A stretch of DNA of 19,973 nt, from NCBI GenBank assembly GCA_002305955.1, contig DBRH01000072.1, positions 12,125 through 32,097 of the forward strand. The letters run 5' to 3'. Below are positions 1-6,130 of the stretch, piece after piece (the stretch's first letter is position 1; every line of letters begins with the position of its first letter). The translations under genes were made by a program, and so were the position numbers. The stretch comes from Kosmotogaceae bacterium UBA1373. Lineage in GTDB: Bacteria; Thermotogota; Thermotogae; Petrotogales; Kosmotogaceae. The notes under the pieces were generated by a model. That model searched no databases, had not been told where the DNA came from, and saw only the letters and a list, made by a program, of their open reading frames with translations.

Positions 1-480
1 TCGAACACGAACAACGGAGTCGGTCTGCCAGACTGGAAGGGCTTTTTAAGAGAGGGTGTCGAAACGGCGATCGGGAACGACGGTTACGGTTTCAACCTCT
101 GCCACGATGTGAGGTTCGCCCTTCTCACGCCCCATTACCTCTCGAGAGACCCGAGGGTGTCGGGTAGCCCGGATCTGAAGGATACGCTTTTCGGAGCCAA
201 TTACCGTCTGGCGACCAGGACTTTCGGCGCCAACCTCGGAACCGTTCGCGAGGGAAGCGCGGCCGATCTGGTCGTGATCGACTACCGGAGTCCGACGCCG
301 ATCGACGCCGGGAACTTTCTCGATCATTACTTCTTCGGGATCTGTGATAACATTAAGGTTACGGACGCCTTCGTTTCCGGTAGACACGTACTTTCCGGCG
401 GCAGGGCGACGCTGGTCGATGAAGAAGCGATCTACTCGGAGGCCAGAAGACTCTCGGCCAATATATGGAAGAGAATATAG
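1..480 (+). CDS. ssnA: SsnA-type amidohydrolase, C-terminal part (5' truncated by window)
   Basis: The frame is open from base 1 and ends at TAG 478-480, so about 159 C-terminal residues are visible. The piece starts near a G-N-D-G-Y-G-F-N stretch, then NYRLATRTFG, and ends with LGTVREGSAADLVVIDY, the C-terminal beta-sandwich signature of the metal-dependent amidohydrolase superfamily (guanine deaminase/chlorohydrolase type). The N-terminal metal-binding HxH and the barrel lie outside the window, so the active site cannot be judged. Assignment to SsnA rests on this tail plus the neighbouring molybdenum hydroxylase and dehydrogenase genes, the company ssnA keeps in purine catabolic clusters. 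Expected role: cytosolic hydrolytic deamination of a purine-like ring. The next gene overlaps it if the ATG at 465 is used, or starts 11 bp downstream if GTG 492 is used. Family is fairly sure; exact substrate is unknown. Confidence 0.72.
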   Translation, partial: SNTNNGVGLPDWKGFLREGVETAIGNDGYGFNLCHDVRFALLTPHYLSRDPRVSGSPDLKDTLFGANYRLATRTFGANLGTVREGSAADLVVIDYRSPTPIDAGNFLDHYFFGICDNIKVTDAFVSGRHVLSGGRATLVDEEAIYSEARRLSANIWKRI

Positions 481-484
481 GGGG
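479..484 (+). promoter_or_regulatory. Ribosome binding site deciding the GTG start of the dehydrogenase
   Basis: AGGGGG lies 7 bases before GTG 492, overlapping the ssnA stop codon. The longer alternative at ATG 465 has no comparable site at normal spacing (the nearest GGAGG, 438-442, is about 22 bases away). It supports the shorter protein and coupling to ssnA translation. Confidence 0.5.
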
Positions 485-491
485 CGATACT

Positions 492-1571
492 GTGGACCTG
501 TCCACAAGACTCGGCAAACTGTCACTCTCCAATCCCGTGATGCCCGCTTCCGGGCCCCTCACGGGCGACGATAAAAAAATGCTCTCGATAGCCGCATTCG
601 GCGTCGGGGCGATGGTGACTAAAACTATCTCCACCGTGGCGGCGAAAGTGCCGCGGCCGTGCATAATCGCCACGAACAATCACGTCGTCAACACCGAGCT
701 TTGGAGCGAGTTTTCTTACGAAAGATGGCTCGAGGAATTCATCCCGGCCTTCAGGGAGAAGTCCGATCTTCCTCTGATCGTCAGTCTGGGATATTCGCCG
801 ATCGATCTCGAAAAACTGGTCCCTCTCTTCTGCAAAGACGCGGACGCCTTCGAGCTATCGACCCATTACGTGGCCGACGATCCCTCCCTGATGGAGGAGC
901 TGATATCGGCCGTCAAGAGAAACAGCGACCGGCCGGTTTTTTTGAAACTCGACCCTTCCGTCGCCGATCCGGCCGCCATGGTGCGGGCGATCGAGAAGGC
1001 CGGGGGCGATGGCGTGGTGGCCATAAACTCTCTCGGCCCGGTCTATCCCTACGACGCCGCATTGAAGCGGTCGCCCATGGGCAGCGGCGACGGCTTCGGC
1101 TGGGTCAGCGGTCCGGCGATCAAGATGCTGGCGCTCTCGATGGTCAGGAGAATACGCGAGGTCACCGATCTCCCCGTTATAGGCGTGGGAGGTATCGCGA
1201 GCGCGGGGGATGTGGTCGATTTCTTGAGCGCCGGAGCCGATGCCGTGCAGCTGCTTTCCGGAGCGTTGATAAAGGGAAAGGATATATACGCAAGAATAAT
1301 TTCCAGCCTTCCGAAGGCACTGGAGAGCCGGGGCTTCAACAGCGTCGTGGAGGCCGTCTCCAGCGTCCGACAGCCGGCCCAATCCTTCGAGGTGCGCAAT
1401 CCGGTGATTGATCACGACAGATGCACCAGATGCGGCCTCTGTGTCTCGGTCTGCCCTTACTTCGCGCTCTCGCTGGATGAGAGGGTGGAGATCGATGGAG
1501 AGGCCTGTTTCGGTTGCGGGCTCTGTCAATCGCGCTGCCCGGTCGGCGCGATCGGGGGGGTGCTGATTTGA
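492..1571 (+). CDS. Dihydroorotate/dihydropyrimidine dehydrogenase-like flavoprotein with 2x[4Fe-4S] tail
   Basis: About 359 residues. Residues 1-290 form an FMN TIM barrel: NPVMPASG near 14-21, a Lys at 44 in MVTKTIS, LKLDP at 151-155, GVGGI at 231-235 and LLSGAL at 254-259. The tail carries two 4Fe-4S motifs, Cys311/314/317/321 and Cys339/342/345/349. This layout resembles PreA (dihydropyrimidine dehydrogenase) rather than pyrimidine-biosynthetic DHODH. The substrate strand normally reading E-L-N-x-S-C-P-N is E-L-S-T-H-Y-V here (121-127), so orotate is unlikely. GTG 492 is preferred because AGGGGG (479-484) sits 7 bases upstream; an in-frame ATG at 465 has no ribosome binding site and would overlap ssnA. 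No PreT-like FAD partner is visible. In the cluster it may act as the short counterpart of the DHODH-like part of YgfK, reducing a heterocycle with ferredoxin or another electron donor. Confidence 0.8.
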   Translation: MDLSTRLGKLSLSNPVMPASGPLTGDDKKMLSIAAFGVGAMVTKTISTVAAKVPRPCIIATNNHVVNTELWSEFSYERWLEEFIPAFREKSDLPLIVSLGYSPIDLEKLVPLFCKDADAFELSTHYVADDPSLMEELISAVKRNSDRPVFLKLDPSVADPAAMVRAIEKAGGDGVVAINSLGPVYPYDAALKRSPMGSGDGFGWVSGPAIKMLALSMVRRIREVTDLPVIGVGGIASAGDVVDFLSAGADAVQLLSGALIKGKDIYARIISSLPKALESRGFNSVVEAVSSVRQPAQSFEVRNPVIDHDRCTRCGLCVSVCPYFALSLDERVEIDGEACFGCGLCQSRCPVGAIGGVLI

Positions 1572-2815
1572 GCAAGTACCGTCTCAGGTGCATAACCTGC
1601 TCGCGCGAGTACGACCCGGCTGAGGTGGAGTACACCTGCCCGGTCTGCGGCGAGAGAAAGGGTACGCTGGAAGTGATCTACGATTTCGATATCGTCAGGC
1701 GGGAGTATTCGCTAAACCAGTCCGATATCGGCAAAGACGGCATCTGGGCCTTCGATTTTCTCCTCCCCTTCGAGGGCGATCATTTTAGACCGAACCTGCT
1801 GGTGGGCAACACGCCGCTTTACAGGTGCGAGAATCTGTCAGAGAAGTACGCCGTCGAGGTGTTCATAAAGGACGACGGGAGAAATCCCACGGCCTCCTTC
1901 AAAGACAGGGCAAGCTCAGTGGCCGCGGCCAAGGCCGTCGAGAAGGGTTACGGAACGGTCTTCTGCGCCTCGACGGGCAACGCCGCGAGTTCTCTCTCGG
2001 GCATGGCCGCCGTTTCAAAGCTCAAGAGCGTCATCTTCGTTCCGGCGACGGCTCCTCAAGCCAAATTGACACAGCTCCAGGTTTACGGCTCGAAGGTTCT
2101 GGCGATAGAGGACAGTTACGACAGGGCTTTCGATCTGTCGATGGAGATCGGTCTTTCAAAGGGCTGGTACTGCCGCAACAGCGCCATAAATCCCTATCTG
2201 CTTGAAGGGAAAAAGACCTGCGCGCTCGAACTGGCTTTCTCGATGATCGACAGGCTTCCCGACTATATTTTCGTCTCGGCCGGCGACGGCACGGTTTTAT
2301 CGAGCTTCCACAAGGGTTTCGAAGACCTGAGGGAGATGGGAGTTATCGACAGGCTTCCGGTCATAGTAGGAGTACAGGCCTCAGGAGCGGCTGCGATAAA
2401 GAAGACTTACGAGGGCGGCCTCCCCTTCGAACCGGTCGATATTCAGGCCAGCTCGGTAGCCGACAGCATTTGCGTGGGCAAGCCGAGAGACGTGGTGAAG
2501 GCCTGTCGTTACACGCACAAGAACAAAGGTATGTTGATAGATGTTTCCGATAAGGAAATCCTTGAGGGTATAATCGAAATGGCCAGAGAAAGCGGCGTCT
2601 TCGCCGAACCGGCCGGCGCGACTGCCCTGGCCGGGTTCAAGAAGTGCGCGCGGCAGGGTCTGCTATCGCTCGACAGCAGGGTCGTGATCGTGGTAACGGG
2701 TAACGGTCTCAAAGATCTCAAGAGCCCTTCGTCGATCATGCCGGCGCTTCGCAAGTTACCGCCCGACAGGAAGATTATCGAGGAGGAAATAGGTGAAGAT
2801 CGATTTCAAAGTTAA
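1568..2815 (+). CDS. Threonine synthase-like PLP-dependent enzyme
   Basis: 415 residues from a TTG start whose bases overlap the preceding TGA (TTGA at 1568-1571), with a run of seven G (1554-1560) as ribosome binding site. An N-terminal zinc ribbon uses Cys8/Cys11 and Cys24/Cys27. PLP Lys112 sits in NPTASFKDR, the phosphate-binding loop is STGNAASS, and TGNGLKDL is near the C terminus. All are hallmarks of the fold-type II threonine synthase family in its compact zinc-ribbon form. The loop that reads roughly P-x-G-N-G-G in housekeeping threonine synthases is S-A-G-D-G-T here, a hint that the substrate differs. It lies between a dehydrogenase and hydroxylase genes with no threonine-pathway neighbour, so an ammonia-lyase-like role in N-heterocycle breakdown (parallel to YgeX, diaminopropionate ammonia-lyase) is inferred. 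A plain threonine synthase remains possible. Confidence 0.82.
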   Translation: MSKYRLRCITCSREYDPAEVEYTCPVCGERKGTLEVIYDFDIVRREYSLNQSDIGKDGIWAFDFLLPFEGDHFRPNLLVGNTPLYRCENLSEKYAVEVFIKDDGRNPTASFKDRASSVAAAKAVEKGYGTVFCASTGNAASSLSGMAAVSKLKSVIFVPATAPQAKLTQLQVYGSKVLAIEDSYDRAFDLSMEIGLSKGWYCRNSAINPYLLEGKKTCALELAFSMIDRLPDYIFVSAGDGTVLSSFHKGFEDLREMGVIDRLPVIVGVQASGAAAIKKTYEGGLPFEPVDIQASSVADSICVGKPRDVVKACRYTHKNKGMLIDVSDKEILEGIIEMARESGVFAEPAGATALAGFKKCARQGLLSLDSRVVIVVTGNGLKDLKSPSSIMPALRKLPPDRKIIEEEIGEDRFQS

Positions 2816-3266
2816 CGGTAGGGATTACTCTCTCGAAGTGAGAGAAGACATGAGGCTTCTGGACTTCCTCAGGGAAGAGCTGAAGCTCACCGGAACCAAG
2901 GAAGGCTGCGGTGAAGGTGAATGCGGAGCCTGCACGGTGATAATCGACGGCAAGGCCGTCAACTCCTGCCTGGTTCTCGTACCGGAAATAGATGGAAGGG
3001 AAGTTATAACGGTGGAGGGCCTGGAAAGAGACGGCCGGCTGCATCCCCTTCAGGAGTCGTTTATAGAGAAGGGGGCCGTCCAGTGCGGATTCTGCACGCC
3101 CGGCATGCTGATGTCGGCCAAAGCGCTCCTGGACGGGAACGCAGATCCCTCCGACGAGGAGATAATGGAGGCCATTGAAGGCAACCTCTGCCGGTGTACT
3201 GGCTACTACAAGATAGTTCAGGCTATAAGGGATGCGGCCGGAAAGTTGAGAAATGGCAAAGCCTGA
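2793..3266 (+). CDS. Molybdenum hydroxylase 2Fe-2S subunit A (XdhC/CoxS type)
   Basis: 157 residues, the normal size for the small iron-sulfur subunit of xanthine dehydrogenase-type enzymes. The N-terminal plant-ferredoxin-like domain binds one 2Fe-2S cluster through Cys39, Cys44, Cys47 and Cys59. The C-terminal helical domain binds the second through Cys98, Cys101, Cys133 and Cys135 in CGFCTPGM and CRCTGYY. All eight ligands are present. GTG 2793 is chosen because GAGGAGG (2780-2786) precedes it; the gene overlaps the PLP enzyme by 23 bp. It should pass electrons from the Mo subunit to an FAD subunit in the cytosol. A second small-subunit gene lies at 5657, so which Mo subunit this one serves is open. 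Subunit A ends with a 14 bp overlap into mocA. Confidence 0.93.
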   Translation: MKIDFKVNGRDYSLEVREDMRLLDFLREELKLTGTKEGCGEGECGACTVIIDGKAVNSCLVLVPEIDGREVITVEGLERDGRLHPLQESFIEKGAVQCGFCTPGMLMSAKALLDGNADPSDEEIMEAIEGNLCRCTGYYKIVQAIRDAAGKLRNGKA

Positions 3267-3828
3267 AAGGGTTGCGTTGATTCTTCTGGCGGCCGGCACT
3301 TCGAGCCGCTTCAAGTCGGAAAAGCTGACGGCTTTCTTCGAAGGCAAGAGACTGTTGCAGTGGGCGCTCGACAGTTTCAGCCTTCTCGAGCTGGAAAAGA
3401 TACTGGTGATCAAACCGGGCTTCCCGCTCGGGCTCTTTTCGCCCGACGGGTTCAGGGTAGTGGTGAATTACGATTACGAAACGGGCATCGCCTCCAGCAT
3501 AAAGGCCGGCTTGAAGAGCATCGATCCCCGGTCGGAGGGACTGGTACTGACGCTGGGAGATATGCCCTTCATAGAACGGAGGGACGTAGAAAGACTCCTC
3601 GCCGAAGCCCCGGATGGAAAGGAGCTGACGGCCTTCGCTTTTCAGGGCATAAAAGGCTTTCCCACCTTCGTTCCGGAGACGCTCTTTTTCGATCTTTCGA
3701 AGATCGAGGGCGACAGGGGAGCCTTCGCGCTGGTCAAGGAAGGGATCGCGAAGTTCAGATCCATAGAGGGAGAGAAACGCCATACGGTGGATATAGATGT
3801 TCCAGAGGATATAGAGAGTCCGCTTTGA
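3253..3828 (+). CDS. mocA: Molybdenum cofactor cytidylyltransferase (MocA/YgfJ-like)
   Basis: 191 residues with a nucleotidyltransferase Rossmann fold. The N-terminal NTP-binding signature LLAAGTSSRFKSEKL spans 11-25, GIASSIKAGL lies at 78-87, the metal-binding LGDMPFI at 101-107 and a typical D-I-D-x-P-E-D-I near 180-187. In this family the enzyme adds CMP to molybdopterin to give the cytosine dinucleotide cofactor used by bacterial xanthine dehydrogenase-type hydroxylases. The usual RMGxxK of the P-loop is R-F-K-S-E-K here, so the glycine is replaced, but the key lysine is kept. Position inside the hydroxylase operon, overlapping the 2Fe-2S gene, fits a dedicated cofactor-maturation role. 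A MobA-like (guanylyl) activity is less likely given LAAG rather than LAGG. Confidence 0.85.
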   Translation: MAKPERVALILLAAGTSSRFKSEKLTAFFEGKRLLQWALDSFSLLELEKILVIKPGFPLGLFSPDGFRVVVNYDYETGIASSIKAGLKSIDPRSEGLVLTLGDMPFIERRDVERLLAEAPDGKELTAFAFQGIKGFPTFVPETLFFDLSKIEGDRGAFALVKEGIAKFRSIEGEKRHTVDIDVPEDIESPL

Positions 3829-4005
3829 GGGAAAGTGTTCCAAATTACAGGTAAAAGACGGGACTGGATAACCAGTTCATACCCGGAGCCCGGAACTTCA
3901 ATACTTGTAGACGGTTCTAAACGCTCTGATATATATCGATGTTTCGTCGGGACTCGCGGTTCGCGATGAGGTTTGAAAGGGTGGTGGTAGCGTATTTCCT
4001 TCAAA
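3829..4005 (+). other. Intercistronic gap in the hydroxylase operon
   Basis: 177 bp between mocA and the first FAD subunit, the only large gap in an otherwise overlapping operon, and visibly more AT-rich than its surroundings. It holds a 44-codon open frame (GTG 3835 to TGA 3967-3969) directly after a GAGGG and a weak promoter-like pair (TTGTAG 3905-3910; TGATAT 3927-3932 or TATATA 3930-3935). It also holds an 18-codon ATG frame (3966-4022). None shows a recognisable domain. It may be an internal promoter, a short unknown peptide gene, or debris. Confidence 0.35.
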
Positions 4006-4821
4006 TTGTTGATGCCCGTTGATGAAAGAGAACTCAAGAGCATGCTCGGCGGCGAAGACTGCAAGATAATGGCCGGCGGTACGGATTTGCTGGTCAGGAT
4101 AAGGTCTGGCAGGCTATCCCCGTCCAGGATAGTCAGTCTCGCCAGAATGAAGGGCATGGACGGCATACTCGATCTGGGCGAGGAGGTTTCGATCGGGAGC
4201 AGGGTGACGATGAGCGAACTGCTCAAGTGCGAACTCATAGCCGCCAGCTGTCCGATTCTGCCGATGGTCGTTCGCGAGATCGGAAGCCCGCAGATAAGGA
4301 ACAGGGCAACTCTGGCGGGCAACCTGGTAAACGCCTCTCCCGCCGGGGACTCGATCATGGCTCTCTACCTCTCGAACGCGACGGTGGTGATCTCCGGCGT
4401 GAACGGAGAACGGAGGGAGAAGGTTTCCTCCTTCATAAAGGGCCCGGGAAGGACCACGCTCTCGAGAGACGAGTACGTCGGCGCGATACTGCTCGAAAAG
4501 ACCCCGGGTTACTTTCCCCAGTTCTACAAGGTAGGGCAGAGGAGCGCCATGGCGATCGCCGTCGCTTCTGTCGGCTCTTTGATATCCGGACAGGAGATCA
4601 GAATGGCTTTCGGCTCGGTCGCGCCCACAGTGGCCGTGCCGGAGAAGGCCTGCGAGTACTTCGAGAAGGCCGGGGAGAAATTCGACGACGGGGAGTTCGC
4701 CAGACTGGCTATGCTTGCGATATCGCCGATAGACGACGTGAGGGCCAGCGCCTGGTACAGATCGACGGTGGTCAAAAACCTTGTTCAAAGAACTCTAAAT
4801 GTCTGGAGAAAGAAGGGGTAA
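4006..4821 (+). CDS. Molybdenum hydroxylase FAD-binding subunit A
   Basis: 271 residues from TTG 4006. The FAD-binding PCMH-type signatures are AGGTDLLVRIR at 23-33 and an IRNRATLAGNL-containing stretch at 97-107 followed by NASPAGD, both canonical for the medium subunit of xanthine dehydrogenase/CO dehydrogenase-type enzymes. The C-terminal CO-dehydrogenase-type domain follows. Relative to the family and to subunit B (4824), about four N-terminal residues before MPVDE are missing from the TTG start. The frame is open back to TAG 3988-3990, and the only start-like codon with a ribosome binding site (GGTGGT, 3982-3987) is ATT 3994, giving an S-F-K-L-L-M-P beginning. The true start is therefore uncertain: ATT 3994, TTG 4006 or ATG 4012. 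Role: transfers electrons from 2Fe-2S clusters via FAD to NAD or another acceptor. Confidence 0.9.
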   Translation: MLMPVDERELKSMLGGEDCKIMAGGTDLLVRIRSGRLSPSRIVSLARMKGMDGILDLGEEVSIGSRVTMSELLKCELIAASCPILPMVVREIGSPQIRNRATLAGNLVNASPAGDSIMALYLSNATVVISGVNGERREKVSSFIKGPGRTTLSRDEYVGAILLEKTPGYFPQFYKVGQRSAMAIAVASVGSLISGQEIRMAFGSVAPTVAVPEKACEYFEKAGEKFDDGEFARLAMLAISPIDDVRASAWYRSTVVKNLVQRTLNVWRKKG

Positions 4822-4823
4822 TC

Positions 4824-5660
4824 ATGCTTTCGAATGTAAAAGAGTACTTCAGGCCAAAGACGGTCGAGGAAGCCTTCGAGATGATGGAGGCCGACAGGGA
4901 GCATTCGATCTTCCTCTCGGGCGGGACGATCGTCGCGTTGATGGGATCCTCGAGAATAGAACGGATAATAGATCTGAAAAGTCTCAGGCTCGATTCGGTC
5001 TCCATCAAGGAGGACGAGATAGTTGTCGGCGCGACCACCACGGTCGAAGCCTTCAGGAAGGACCCGCTGATGAGGAAGGAGTTCGGCGATTTCTTTTACG
5101 ACAGTTTCTCTCTGGTCGGCTCCTGGCAGATAAGGAACATGGCCACGATTGGCGGATCGATCGCCCCCAAGCTCGGCTGGTCTGATGTGAGCGCCTGCCT
5201 GCTTGCGACCGGAGCCGGCCTAATGGTCTATGGCCCCGATGGTTATAGAAGAATAATGCTCTCGGATTACTTCGCTCTTCCGGCCGGTGAAAAGCCTCTA
5301 ATAACACATATAATCATAAAGAAGGACGGCTGGGTATCGGCCTTCGAGAAGTTTTCCAAAACTACTTTCGATATCGCGACCGTGAACGTCGCCATATCCG
5401 TCAGGCCGGAGAGAGGACGTATAAAGGCCGCCAGAGTCGTATGCGGTTCGAGACCGCAATACCCGATGAGGTTCGAGACGATAGAGAACGCCCTGGAAGA
5501 ACTGGAGATCAACGACGTAATGCCCTCTATCGTACGTAGTCTGGTCTTCGACAACTTCACCGGTGGCTCGAACATGCTCGCCTCCTTCGAATACAGAAAG
5601 CACCTCGCTTCGGTGATGGCACAGAAGGCCGCCGAGAAGATAAAGGAGATGGTCAGATGA
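4824..5660 (+). CDS. Molybdenum hydroxylase FAD-binding subunit B (divergent)
   Basis: 278 residues. ATG 4824 is 2 bp after the stop of subunit A, with AGAAGGGG just upstream; the N terminus EYFRPKTVEEAF is typical of the family. The frame extends far upstream to 4227, but that part is the shadow of subunit A. Signatures are altered: the first FAD loop is SGGTIVALMG (32-41) in place of AGGTDL, and the second is IRNMATIGGSIAPKLGWSD (103-121) in place of the usual GGNL...GD form. The overall fold is clear, but FAD contacts may differ from subunit A. Downstream it overlaps the second 2Fe-2S gene by ATGA, so it is most likely the partner of subunits 5657 and 6123 (order FAD, 2Fe-2S, Mo). Paralogous with, not a fragment of, subunit A. 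Confidence 0.9.
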   Translation: MLSNVKEYFRPKTVEEAFEMMEADREHSIFLSGGTIVALMGSSRIERIIDLKSLRLDSVSIKEDEIVVGATTTVEAFRKDPLMRKEFGDFFYDSFSLVGSWQIRNMATIGGSIAPKLGWSDVSACLLATGAGLMVYGPDGYRRIMLSDYFALPAGEKPLITHIIIKKDGWVSAFEKFSKTTFDIATVNVAISVRPERGRIKAARVVCGSRPQYPMRFETIENALEELEINDVMPSIVRSLVFDNFTGGSNMLASFEYRKHLASVMAQKAAEKIKEMVR

Positions 5661-6130
5661 AAATAACTCTCAACGTCAACGGAAACCTCCACGAGATCAA
5701 CATCGATCCGGGCGATTATCTCCTCGAAATACTGCGAGACCTGGGCTACAAGAGCGTGAGAAGAAGCTGCCACTCGGCCAGTTGCGGCACCTGTACGGTG
5801 CTGGTGAACGGAAAACCGATCCTTTCCTGTTCCACCTTCGCCGCCTCCGTGGACGGCCAGACGATCGAGACCGTCGAAGGACTTTCGCAGGGCGAGAAGC
5901 TCCATCCAATTCAGGAAGCGATTCTGGAGGAGGGAGCGGCGCAGTGCGGCTACTGCATACCGGGAATCGTTCTGACGGGCGAGGCGCTCCTTAGGGAGAA
6001 TCCCGAACCTTCAGACGACGATATAAAGCTAGCCCTGAACGGCAACGTCTGTCGGTGCACCGGCTACGAGTCCCAGAACAGGGCGATAAAGAAGGCGGCC
6101 GAAGCGATGAGAGGTGACGACTATGAGTGA
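5657..6130 (+). CDS. Molybdenum hydroxylase 2Fe-2S subunit B
   Basis: 157 residues, same length as subunit A but clearly different in sequence. Cluster ligands are Cys38, Cys43, Cys46 and Cys58 in the ferredoxin-like domain, and Cys97, Cys100, Cys132 and Cys134 in CGYCIPG and CRCTGYE. ATG 5657 overlaps the stop of FAD subunit B (ATGA), with GGAGATGG-type purine-rich sequence upstream. It lies directly before the Mo subunit, which it overlaps by 8 bp, so the two are probably made in equal amounts and assemble as one complex with FAD subunit B. All eight iron ligands are intact. Confidence 0.93.
   Translation: MKITLNVNGNLHEINIDPGDYLLEILRDLGYKSVRRSCHSASCGTCTVLVNGKPILSCSTFAASVDGQTIETVEGLSQGEKLHPIQEAILEEGAAQCGYCIPGIVLTGEALLRENPEPSDDDIKLALNGNVCRCTGYESQNRAIKKAAEAMRGDDYE
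6111..6117 (+). promoter_or_regulatory. Ribosome binding site deciding the Mo-subunit start
   Basis: GAGGTGA lies 5 bases before ATG 6123. The earlier GTG at 6114 falls inside this site and has no ribosome binding site of its own, so ATG 6123 is the better start. Confidence 0.6.

Noticed and set aside
1514..1567. Longer start for the PLP enzyme
   Set aside because: Would overlap the ferredoxin tail of the previous gene; the zinc ribbon begins right after TTG 1568, which has a G-rich ribosome binding site.
3966..4022. ATG frame reading M-R-F-E-R-V-V-V-A-Y-F-L, suggesting a frameshifted N terminus of FAD subunit A
   Set aside because: The in-frame F-K-L-L-M-P-V-D-E sequence aligns with subunit B without a gap, so no frameshift is needed; the ATG also lacks a ribosome binding site.
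4227..4823. Upstream extension of the FAD subunit B frame
   Set aside because: Overlaps FAD subunit A in another frame; the family N terminus and a ribosome binding site point to ATG 4824.
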